Assembly (NCBI GenBank): GCA_013003325.1
Contig: JABDJU010000037.1
Span: forward strand, 1-8,185
Direction of reading: 5' to 3'
Source: Acidimicrobiales bacterium
GTDB lineage: Bacteria > Actinomycetota > Acidimicrobiia > Acidimicrobiales > SZUA-35
Length of the DNA: 8,185 nucleotides
Shown here: piece after piece, positions 1 to 6,420 of the stretch
Position numbering within the stretch: position 1 is the first letter of the stretch
How the letters are laid out: the number at the start of each line of letters is the position of its first letter
Position numbers and translations under genes: made by a program
Notes under the pieces: model-generated
The model's input: the letters and a program-made list of their open reading frames with translations, nothing else
Database searches by the model: none
Told to the model about the DNA's origin: nothing

Positions 1-126
1 GGCCGGCCGGCGGGGTTGCCCCCCTCAGTGACGTTGTTGCGGCGGACGACATCCATTGCGCAGGCACCCTAGTGGTGTCGGGTTTCCTGTGAATGCGGAG
101 GTTTCGCTACCGGTTGACCACCCGCT
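1..126. other. Non-coding stretch downstream of the TerC gene
   Basis: No convincing gene is seen here. The first bases are a run of GGCC repeats, followed by a small GGGG-TTG-CCCC hairpin at about 12-22 that could belong to a terminator of a gene outside the window. There is no T-run on either strand to confirm this. The short plus-strand reading frame that starts at 93 is arginine-rich and runs antisense into the TerC gene, so it is taken as a shadow. Confidence 0.4.
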
Positions 127-921
127 CTAGGTCTGAGAAGCCTCCAGCGGGGAACCCTGACGGTAGGGCGAGGTCGGCTCGGGGGTCATCCTGTCGTGCA
201 GATGGACCGGGTCGCTCTTCCGCCGGCGACGGGCTCCGATATTCAGGAGCTCGACGAAGATCGAGAATGCCATGGCAGTGTAGACGTACCCCTTGGGGAT
301 CTTCTCGCCGAGGCCCTCGGCGATGAGCGTCATTCCGATGAGCAGCAGGAAGGCCAGGGCCAGCATCTTGACCGACGGGTGCTGATTGACGAATCGGTAG
401 ATCCCTTTCGAGGCCACCAGCATGACCACCACCGCGGCGAGGATGGCAATGATCATCACGGGGACGTACTCGGTGATCCCCACGGCGGTGATGACCGAAT
501 CGATCGAGAACACCAGGTCCAGCAGCATCACCTGAGCGATGACGGCGGCGAAGGTTGGAGCCACTTTGGCCTCGGCGTGCTCGTCCTCACCTTCGAGCTT
601 GTGGTGGATCTCTCTGGTGGCCTTGTAGATGAGGAAGAGACCTCCGGCGAACAGCACGAGGTCCTTGCCGCTGAATCCGCGGTCGAACACCGAGAAGAGC
701 TCGCTCTCGAGCGTGATGATCCAGCCGATGGCGAGGAGGAGGAGCACCCGCATACCGGCCGCAGCCAGGATGCCGGTCTGTCTGGCCCGGTCTTGTTGAT
801 GGGCCGGCAGCTTGCTGGCCAGGATCGAGATGAACACGACGTTGTCCACGCCGAGAACGATCTCGAGTGTCAGGAGTGCGGCAAGCGCGCTCCAGGCGGC
901 GGGATCAGATAACCATTCCAC
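127..921 (-). CDS. TerC-family integral membrane protein
   Basis: A 264-residue polytopic membrane protein of the TerC family (Pfam TerC, YgdQ/YoaE/Alx-like). Family members are inner-membrane proteins; some are linked to tellurite resistance and others to manganese export and metal loading of secreted proteins. About seven hydrophobic segments are visible, near residues 8-34, 48-70, 87-101, 122-148, 153-173, 185-205 and 212-228. Two family signatures with acidic residues inside membrane segments are present: E20...GVDN (D26, N27) and LDLVFSIDS (D135, D141). The charged loop at 102-120 is rich in Glu and His and could bind metal, which is inference. The C-terminal tail from 230 starts with RRRRK and is polar. 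The start lies directly before the first hydrophobic segment, as usual for the family, but the ribosome binding site is weak (GTGGA at most). It follows the PAP2 gene by 78 bases on the same strand. The family is sure; the substrate is unknown. Confidence 0.93.
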   Translation of the reverse strand: MEWLSDPAAWSALAALLTLEIVLGVDNVVFISILASKLPAHQQDRARQTGILAAAGMRVLLLLAIGWIITLESELFSVFDRGFSGKDLVLFAGGLFLIYKATREIHHKLEGEDEHAEAKVAPTFAAVIAQVMLLDLVFSIDSVITAVGITEYVPVMIIAILAAVVVMLVASKGIYRFVNQHPSVKMLALAFLLLIGMTLIAEGLGEKIPKGYVYTAMAFSIFVELLNIGARRRRKSDPVHLHDRMTPEPTSPYRQGSPLEASQT

Positions 922-999
922 GAGCGGCCAATACCCTAGGGGCGGGGCAGTGAAACTCCGAGAACCCCACCAATTTGCGCTGGTTGGTCGATCGGCCGG

Positions 1000-1509
1000 T
1001 CACCGCCGGAGCCGGTTGGCTAGAGCCAGCCAGCCCCATCCAACCGCCAGGCCGGCCACTACGTCACTCAGCCAATGGACCCCGAGCAAGATTCTCGTCG
1101 CCCCGACGGCGGGGCCGGCTGAGAAGGCAGCGGCCGTCGGGAAGGGGCCGCCCCTCGGTAGGGCGCAGTTGACAATCGCGGGCCAGGCAGCCGCCGCGGT
1201 GGATGTGTGCCCGCTGGGAAACGATGCGCCGGCGAAGTACGAGTGATGGGGGCCGTCCGGCCGCCGCCGTCCCGTGGCCCGCTTGAGCAGGTTGTGGATC
1301 AGATTCTGCCCGCCGATCGCTACGGCGAGGTGGAGGGCTGGTCGCCATGAGCGGGCCCGCCGCCCCGCCACCAGCCCGGCTAGTGCACCGGCGGTGATGG
1401 CTACCTCGGTTCCGCCGAGGTGGGTGACTGCCCGTATGGCCGCGACATGCCGGGGCGCCACCGCCGCGGCGGCCCACTTCGCCACCCGCCGATCGAGATC
1501 TTCGAACAT
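1000..1509 (-). CDS. PAP2-family membrane phosphatase
   Basis: A 169-residue phosphatidic acid phosphatase type 2 (PAP2) protein. Members of this superfamily remove phosphate from lipid phosphates or isoprenyl diphosphates, usually with the active site facing outside the membrane. All three signature parts are intact: K76-x6-R83-P84; PSGH at 98-101, with catalytic H101; and R139-x5-H145-x3-D149. The third motif reads TR where SR is commonest. Hydrophobic segments occur at about 35-49, 58-74, 102-116, 124-146 and 149-166. The reading frame is open back to 1767, but that part overlaps the GH13 gene and is Arg/Ser-rich, so I place the start at 1509. This choice is backed by the second copy at 3637, which starts at the same alignment position; 1530 is an alternative in-frame ATG. 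No strong ribosome binding site is seen. It lies 58 bases after the GH13 gene. The exact lipid substrate cannot be told from sequence. Confidence 0.88.
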   Translation of the reverse strand: MFEDLDRRVAKWAAAAVAPRHVAAIRAVTHLGGTEVAITAGALAGLVAGRRARSWRPALHLAVAIGGQNLIHNLLKRATGRRRPDGPHHSYFAGASFPSGHTSTAAAAWPAIVNCALPRGGPFPTAAAFSAGPAVGATRILLGVHWLSDVVAGLAVGWGWLALANRLRR

Positions 1510-1567
1510 GTGGGGTGCGTTACCCGCCATCCGGCACGGCGAAACGGCTGGGGGGCGGGACGACGCG

Positions 1568-3370
1568 TCACGAGCGCGCGAGGATGATCGCCGAGTAGGG
1601 AGCCAATCCGACGTGGGCTGCCGCCGGCATACCGTCTCGTCCGGCACCGACGGCATCGACGGAGGCCGGACCGCTGCCCGTGAAGTCGCTGTGGTAGACC
1701 GGTGCATCGCTGTCGAACACCACCGACCAGCTGCCCGGGGACGGCAGGCCGACCTCATAGGCCGCATGCCTCCGGTCGGCGAAGTTCATGACCACCACGA
1801 CGTCGTCGGCAGGTCCGCCTCCGCTCCATCGGTGAAACGCGAGCACCTTGTCCCAATCGTTGACATGGTGAACCCGGACGTGTTGTCCCATGAGCCCTGC
1901 AGTGAGGCCATCCAGATTCCGCCGGAGGCCGATCAGGTCGCGGTACATACGAACGACTCCCGACTCGGTGTCCAGACGCTCCCAGTCGACGGGGTCGTCA
2001 TCGCGAAACCACTGATCCTCGAGCATCTCCTGGCCCTGGAAGACCATCGGAACACCGGGAGCGGTGAACACGAGGACGGCACCGAGGGCCGAGCGCTTGC
2101 GGGCATGCCAGCCATCGGCCTTCCCCGGCCAGATCTCCTCGTTGAGTCTCGCTTTGCCATTTGCCACCTCATCGTGTGACTCCGTGTAGATCACCCGGGA
2201 GAAGGCATCGTCGCTATAGCGGTGTTCGATCGCGCGAGCGATGACACCCATGTCGCGGCCGGCATCGTCGCGCTCGATCAGCGCGTGTCGTACCGGGTGG
2301 ACGAATTGAGCATCCCATTGGGCGTCGAACCCTGCGCCGCCGTCGACCGTAGGTGCAGTCACGGCCGGTGCCGACCGCAGATCCTCGGCGATGGTCACCT
2401 TCCACGGCTGACTGGCACGAATCTCATCGTTGATCCACGCCATGAGATTCCAGCCGTCCGCGAGGTCGGCGCCGGGGTCCGACCCGCCCCACACGTTGGC
2501 GATGTATCCGGTGGCATCCCACCGCAGGCCATCGATGCGGTAGTCCTCCAGCCACATGAGGGCGTTGTCCCTCAGGTACTGGCGCACCTCGGGCCGTCCG
2601 TAGTCGGGACGCGTGTTGCCCCATGGGGTCTCGCTTCTCCAATCGTTGTAGAAGTAGATGCCGCCCCCGTCGTTCTCGCTCCAGCCGTCGAACCGCCACA
2701 GATCCAGATCGCTCGGCCCGAGGTGGTTGTAGACCACGTCGAGGACCACGGCGATGTGTCGTTCGTGTGCGGCCTTGATGAACTCCTTGAATGCATCGGG
2801 TCCGCCGTAGTCGCTTTCGATCGCGAACAGGTGGGACGGGTTGTACCCCCAGGATCGGGCGCCGGGGAACTCCATAGGGGGCATCAACTCAATCACGTTG
2901 ACGCCCATCCGCTGCAGATGATCGAGTCGAGCGATGGCCGACGTGAAGTTCCCAGGCTGTTCGGTCTTCTCTTCGGTGAAGGTGCCCAGATGGAGCTCGT
3001 AAATCACCATTTCATTCTTTGGGGGAGTGCGGTAGTCGTCCGGGACCAGCCAGTCGTAGCCGTCGCGGCGCCGGATGACGCCATTGCCGACGCTGTTAGT
3101 CACCTCGAGTGCGTACGGATCGATCCGGCTTAGTTGCTCGTCGCCGGAACCGATCACGAACTGATACTCGTCCCCGGCCTGGGCTCCCTCAATGTGGGCC
3201 GCCCAGTAGCCCCCGTCTTCTGCTTCGAGTGGACACTCGTCCCACTCGCTGAATGTCCCGATGACCGCGACTCCATCTGCGTTGGGAGCCCATACCCGGA
3301 ACGTTGTCCCGTCGTCGGCCTGAACTGCTCCCATTCCCGGAAGTGTGGAGCTTGTGGCTGCCCCGCTCAT
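1568..3370 (-). CDS. GH13 alpha-glucan branching-type enzyme
   Basis: A 600-residue glycoside hydrolase family 13 protein, most like 1,4-alpha-glucan branching enzymes, which cut an alpha-1,4 chain and rejoin it as an alpha-1,6 branch in glycogen. An N-terminal CBM48-like beta domain spans about 15-95 (FRVWAPNADGVAVIGTFSEW). The catalytic barrel follows at about 118-490 and a C-terminal beta domain at about 495-600. The four GH13 regions are complete: DVVYNH at 211-216; GLRWDATG at 281-288, with nucleophile D285; TIAED at 326-330, with acid/base E329; and ESHDE at 397-401, with D400. The SHD form of region IV and the IAED form of region III favour a branching enzyme over malto-oligosyltrehalose trehalohydrolase or a plain amylase, but the subfamily is not certain, so no gene symbol is given. 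A clear AGGAGG at 3376-3381 sits five bases before the ATG and fixes the start. PAP2 and TerC genes follow on the same strand. At 600 residues it is a little shorter than typical GlgB. Confidence 0.88.
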   Translation of the reverse strand: MSGAATSSTLPGMGAVQADDGTTFRVWAPNADGVAVIGTFSEWDECPLEAEDGGYWAAHIEGAQAGDEYQFVIGSGDEQLSRIDPYALEVTNSVGNGVIRRRDGYDWLVPDDYRTPPKNEMVIYELHLGTFTEEKTEQPGNFTSAIARLDHLQRMGVNVIELMPPMEFPGARSWGYNPSHLFAIESDYGGPDAFKEFIKAAHERHIAVVLDVVYNHLGPSDLDLWRFDGWSENDGGGIYFYNDWRSETPWGNTRPDYGRPEVRQYLRDNALMWLEDYRIDGLRWDATGYIANVWGGSDPGADLADGWNLMAWINDEIRASQPWKVTIAEDLRSAPAVTAPTVDGGAGFDAQWDAQFVHPVRHALIERDDAGRDMGVIARAIEHRYSDDAFSRVIYTESHDEVANGKARLNEEIWPGKADGWHARKRSALGAVLVFTAPGVPMVFQGQEMLEDQWFRDDDPVDWERLDTESGVVRMYRDLIGLRRNLDGLTAGLMGQHVRVHHVNDWDKVLAFHRWSGGGPADDVVVVMNFADRRHAAYEVGLPSPGSWSVVFDSDAPVYHSDFTGSGPASVDAVGAGRDGMPAAAHVGLAPYSAIILARS

Positions 3371-3374
3371 GTCG

Positions 3375-3381
3375 TCCTCCT
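3375..3381 (-). promoter_or_regulatory. Ribosome binding site of the GH13 gene
   Basis: On the minus strand AGGAGGA is followed by CGAC and then the ATG at 3370. It is among the strongest Shine-Dalgarno matches in the window and decides the start of the GH13 gene. Confidence 0.85.
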
Positions 3382-3384
3382 GAT

Positions 3385-3401
3385 GGCGCCGGATCGGCGC
3401 C
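3385..3401 (-). promoter_or_regulatory. Compact GC hairpin in the GH13 leader
   Basis: A perfect inverted repeat, GGCGCCG, GAT, CGGCGCC on the plus strand, gives a 7-base-pair stem with a three-base loop. In the minus-strand transcript it ends three bases before the AGGAGGA ribosome binding site and lies inside the short gap after the truncated PAP2 copy. There is no U-run, so it is not a standard terminator. It may protect the transcript 5' end or affect ribosome access; the function is inferred. Confidence 0.5.
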
Positions 3402-3409
3402 GCCGACGT

Positions 3410-3637
3410 CTACCCCAATTGGCCTCGGTCCAAACCGAACCGATTGATTAATGCCCCGCCAAGACTCCGTCTGTGGTGACGAGCTGTGATTGCTGTCACC
3501 AGTCCGGCCAGACCTCCAGCCGCGACGGCAACCTCGGTGCCACCCAGGTGGGTGACCGCCCTGATTGGCGGGACGTGAGGGGGGCGAACGGCTTCGGCGG
3601 CCCATCTCGCGACCCGGCGGTCCATATTCCCGAACAT
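3410..3637 (-). pseudogene. Truncated second copy of the PAP2 phosphatase gene
   Basis: A 75-codon remnant whose first 48 residues match the N-terminus of the intact PAP2 protein (1509-1000) without gaps. Both share DRRVA(R/K)WAA, then IRAVTHLGGTEVA, then AGLV. After residue 48 the match breaks. A weaker echo (GGALINRF against GGQNLIHNLL) suggests an internal deletion, and the frame ends at a TAG at 3410-3412. None of the catalytic motifs (K-x6-RP, PSGH, R-x5-H-x3-D) remains, so it cannot be a working phosphatase. The DNA similarity also continues upstream of the ATG to about 3675, ungapped. No ribosome binding site precedes the ATG. The open frame extends upstream to 3943, but that part is antisense to the ATPase gene and is ignored. 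A short membrane peptide is possible, but decay is the simpler reading. Confidence 0.8.
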
Positions 3638-3762
3638 CGAGGAGGCGATATCCGGCGCCCCGTCCGGCAAAACGGGTCGGAGAGCCAATCCAGGTTTACT
3701 GTCGTCAACCCATACTCCGGAGCCCGCCTCCACGGGTGTCGACCATTTGCAATCATTGTTAG
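3638..3762. promoter_or_regulatory. Divergent intergenic region before the STAND ATPase gene
   Basis: This 125-base region separates the minus-strand cluster from the plus-strand ATPase gene and must hold the ATPase promoter. The last 25 bases are locally AT-rich and contain the small palindrome CAATCATTG at 3750-3758. No convincing -35/-10 pair could be assigned. On the minus strand TTGACG is present at about 3704-3709, but no -10 follows at the right distance. Bases 3638-3691 carry similarity to the DNA upstream of the intact PAP2 gene, so part of this region is duplication remnant. Confidence 0.4.
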
Positions 3763-6333
3763 ATGCTGATCGCCAGAACGGATGAGCTTGCCACAATCGA
3801 AGCCGCCCTGGCAGAGCAGCAGGTCGTGACACTGACGGGACCCGGCGGGGTCGGCAAGACAGCCCTTGCCAGGGCAATCGGCAGGTCGAACGAGAGCAGC
3901 TACTTCGTTGACCTGACGGCCTTCGACGGCGGGACGGCTTCATTGACGGAAGGTGTGGCAGGAGCTCTCGGATTCCGATCCTTCAGCCACTTCGTGGGAG
4001 ATGCAAGTGGCTTGCTCGTGCTCGACAACTGCGAGCATGTAATCGACGCGGCCGCCTCCCTCATCCTTGCCACGACCGCTGCGGTCCCGGACATACGCGT
4101 CCTCGCCACGAGTCGCGAGGCGCTTGGTCTTCCCGGCGAGTTGACCATTCCCATCGATCCGCTGGGGACCGAAGGATCGCCGTCCCCGGCTGAGCGGCTC
4201 TTCCGGTATGAAGCGTCACGTCGCGGCTACGGCGCCAAGGTCGAAAACGCCACCATGGTCGAGAGGCTGGTGTGGCAACTCGACGGCTTGCCGCTGGCGC
4301 TTGAACTAGCCGCCGCGCGATTGGCGGCCATGACGCCCGGTGAGATGCTTGACGAGTTTGCCGTCAGGCTCGACCTGTTGTCCAGAACCAGGCCACGCGG
4401 CCCCGACAGGCATCAGAGTTTGGCTGCAGCGATCGCCTGGTCGTTCGGGGCTCTCGACCCCCAACTCCAGCAACTCCTCTCTGAGTTGTCACTCTTGCCT
4501 CAGCCCTTCACGAGAGACGCTGCTGTGGCGATCGCTTCACTTGATGCCGATACGGTCGCACGGGGATTGGGAACACTGGCCGAGCGATCGCTGCTCAGAC
4601 ATGAGGCGGGGACGGCCGGCTCACGTTTTCGCATGCTCGAGACGATCAGGGTCTTTGCTCGGGAGCATGGCAGGGATCTGGAGGAGTCTGCTGTCGCACG
4701 CCTGGTCGAACACGCGTGCGATGTAGCCGCCACAATCCGGGTCCTGGCCGAAACCGCCGATCCGGCGACAACGCAAACATTGGCGAGCAACTACTCACTG
4801 ATACGGGCCGCACTCGCCCACAGCTTGAACCGGGATCCGGGCCCGCACACCAGTGTGGCTCTTGTCGAGGCGTTGTGGTGGTTGGAGGACGTCGGTTACC
4901 AGGCCGAGGCCGCCGAACTCGTGGAGCGCGTTGTCGGGAGATGGGTGGGATCGGGCGATCTGGGTCCGACTCACGGCATTCTGTCAGCGCTTCATCGCAG
5001 CGCCGGTTCGGCGGAGAACGCCCGACGGGCGGCGCGCACGGCCGTTGACTACGAAGACGTGCGCGGGTGCGCCTATGGACACCGCACACTGGGCCAGATT
5101 GCCCGGAGCGACGGCCGGTGGAGCGACGCGGCGGATCATTTCACCGATGGGATCGCGGCAGCCCGCCAGGTCGGGAGCGACGCTGTGGCAATCGAAATGG
5201 AACTTCATCTAGCCGTCACGGAGGTGCGCTCCGGCGATGTCGCGTCCGGACTCGACCGCATGTGGTCTGTGTATCGGCGCACGGAGGAATTCGGATTGTT
5301 GGGACCCATTGCGCTTGCCTTCATCGCCTGGAATGAGATCGGACGTGACCCGATCGAGGCCAGGCGGGCTGCCGAACAGGCGTTGGAGGCCTCGACTGAG
5401 ATGGCCTACGACTGGGGGATCGGCTCGGCTTGCCTGACGCTCGGTATGACGTCACTGCGGGCCGGAAACCTCGCGGCTGCTGCGAGGGAGACAGCCCAGG
5501 CGCTCGACAGTTTCCACGACATTGGAGACAAGACGGCGATCGCGATCGCGCTACTGGCGGCTTCAGCCGTGTTAGGACAGTCCGGCGACGGCGAGGGAGC
5601 ACACGCCGCGGCGGCGGCGCGAGCCGACCACGTGGCCGGTGCGCTCAGTGGCTTCGAGGTCGAGTTGTTCGAATCGCTCGGCGCTGTTGCGCCGGATCCG
5701 GCCGTTGCCGCCTTGTCGCCGCCGGAGCTGTCCAACCGACTTCGGAGGGCGGCGGAAGTCGAGACGAAAGCTGATCTGCCAAATGAGGTCAGGCTGGGCG
5801 GTGATGTCTGCGTGTTCGTGTTCCATGGGCATGAGAGCCAGCACGTCGCCATCAAGGGGATGGCGGATCTGGTCCGGCTTTTGGTTCAGCCGGGCCGGGA
5901 GGTGGCGGCTCTCGATCTGATGGGGGCGGCCGTCGTGTCGGGAAGTGCCGGGCCGGTCCTCGATGCGACCTCTCGCCGCAACTACCAGAAGCGAATCACC
6001 GAGCTGGAAGAGGACATCGAATCGGCCGTTGCCTTCGGTGACGAGGAGTCGGCGACCCGATTCCGGGTCGAGCTCGAGTTCCTGGTGGCCGAACTCACCT
6101 CCTCGTTCGGGCTAGGGGGTCGAAGCCGAACCGTCGGTGAACCTGCCGAGCGTGCCCGATCCGCGGTCACACATCGTATCCGGGATGCCGTAGAAAAGAT
6201 CAGTCGGGCCGATGAGCGGTTGGCGTCCCACCTACGCACGTCGATCAAGACTGGGCGGTTCTGCTCCTATCAGCCCCAGCCCACCGAGCGATGGGAGGTT
6301 TCGGGTCTCTCAGCTAGAGAGCCGGCCTCGTGA
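3763..6333 (+). CDS. STAND ATPase with TPR-like repeats and actinobacterial C-terminal module
   Basis: An 856-residue multidomain protein. Residues 1-180 form a STAND/NB-ARC-type NTPase with Walker A GPGGVGKT (26-33), Walker B LLVLDNCEH (84-92, D88), an arginine-containing sensor strand VLATSREALGLPGE (113-126) and the GLPLAL motif (175-180). Residues 200-310 look like the winged-helix arm usual in these proteins (AAAIAWSF, LAERSLL, RMLETIRVFA). About 340-630 is helical and TPR-like. The C-terminus (about 675-840) matches, from memory, a module fused to many actinobacterial ATPases: a KGMADLVRLLVQPGREVAALDL stretch (698-719), a charged coiled coil (735-780), LGGRSR (784-789), and ERAR...IRDAV...HL...IKTGRFCSYQP (797-839). 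Such proteins are often labelled LuxR-like regulators, but no LuxR helix-turn-helix is present. The ATG follows an in-frame TAG directly and has no Shine-Dalgarno, so it may be read from a leaderless transcript. The methyltransferase follows by 87 bases. A regulatory or signalling role is inferred. Confidence 0.88.
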   Translation: MLIARTDELATIEAALAEQQVVTLTGPGGVGKTALARAIGRSNESSYFVDLTAFDGGTASLTEGVAGALGFRSFSHFVGDASGLLVLDNCEHVIDAAASLILATTAAVPDIRVLATSREALGLPGELTIPIDPLGTEGSPSPAERLFRYEASRRGYGAKVENATMVERLVWQLDGLPLALELAAARLAAMTPGEMLDEFAVRLDLLSRTRPRGPDRHQSLAAAIAWSFGALDPQLQQLLSELSLLPQPFTRDAAVAIASLDADTVARGLGTLAERSLLRHEAGTAGSRFRMLETIRVFAREHGRDLEESAVARLVEHACDVAATIRVLAETADPATTQTLASNYSLIRAALAHSLNRDPGPHTSVALVEALWWLEDVGYQAEAAELVERVVGRWVGSGDLGPTHGILSALHRSAGSAENARRAARTAVDYEDVRGCAYGHRTLGQIARSDGRWSDAADHFTDGIAAARQVGSDAVAIEMELHLAVTEVRSGDVASGLDRMWSVYRRTEEFGLLGPIALAFIAWNEIGRDPIEARRAAEQALEASTEMAYDWGIGSACLTLGMTSLRAGNLAAAARETAQALDSFHDIGDKTAIAIALLAASAVLGQSGDGEGAHAAAAARADHVAGALSGFEVELFESLGAVAPDPAVAALSPPELSNRLRRAAEVETKADLPNEVRLGGDVCVFVFHGHESQHVAIKGMADLVRLLVQPGREVAALDLMGAAVVSGSAGPVLDATSRRNYQKRITELEEDIESAVAFGDEESATRFRVELEFLVAELTSSFGLGGRSRTVGEPAERARSAVTHRIRDAVEKISRADERLASHLRTSIKTGRFCSYQPQPTERWEVSGLSAREPAS

Positions 6334-6345
6334 CGCTGGACCGAA

Positions 6346-6384
6346 CGTGAGATTCCGCCTCACAGAATCGTGCTGAATCTCACG
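6346..6384 (+). promoter_or_regulatory. Inverted repeat 1 in the methyltransferase leader
   Basis: A perfect 10-base inverted repeat, CGTGAGATTC (6346-6355) and GAATCTCACG (6375-6384), encloses 19 bases. A third GAATC lies inside at 6365-6369 and a competing CTCAC at 6359-6363. It may be an RNA stem, the end of the ATPase transcript, or an operator for a dimeric regulator. No T-run follows, which argues against a simple terminator. Confidence 0.65.
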
Positions 6385-6411
6385 CCTCTCGTGTGAACGG
6401 TCAACGAGAGG
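6385..6411 (+). promoter_or_regulatory. Hairpin that masks the methyltransferase ribosome binding site
   Basis: CCTCTCGT (6385-6392) pairs with ACGAGAGG (6404-6411). After one bulged G, TGA pairs with TCA around an ACGG tetraloop, giving 11 base pairs in 27 bases. The 3' arm contains most of the Shine-Dalgarno GAGAGGAG (6406-6413), which sits seven bases before the ATG at 6421. The hairpin starts on the base right after inverted repeat 1, so the two stems could stack. This is the expected layout for translational control, but the trigger is unknown. Confidence 0.65.
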
Positions 6412-6413
6412 AG
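6406..6413 (+). promoter_or_regulatory. Ribosome binding site of the methyltransferase gene
   Basis: GAGAGGAG, seven bases before the ATG at 6421, is a good Shine-Dalgarno match and fixes the start. Six of its eight bases lie in the 3' arm of the hairpin at 6385-6411. Confidence 0.8.
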
Positions 6414-6420
6414 TAGCGAC

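Noticed and set aside
196..912. A 238-codon plus-strand frame over the TerC gene
   Set aside because: It is the exact antisense of the TerC frame; the protein is rich in His, Asp and Glu with no family features, and the TerC reading explains the DNA.
1510..1767. N-terminal extension of the PAP2 gene to 1767
   Set aside because: It overlaps the 3' end of the GH13 gene, is Arg/Ser-rich, and the second PAP2 copy aligns from the start at 1509.
2222..3133. A 303-codon plus-strand frame over the GH13 gene
   Set aside because: It is antisense to a complete GH13 catalytic domain and lacks any recognisable motif, as is common in GC-rich DNA.
3638..3943. Upstream extension of the truncated PAP2 frame
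   Set aside because: It runs antisense into the ATPase gene and has no similarity to PAP2 proteins beyond about 15 codons before the ATG.
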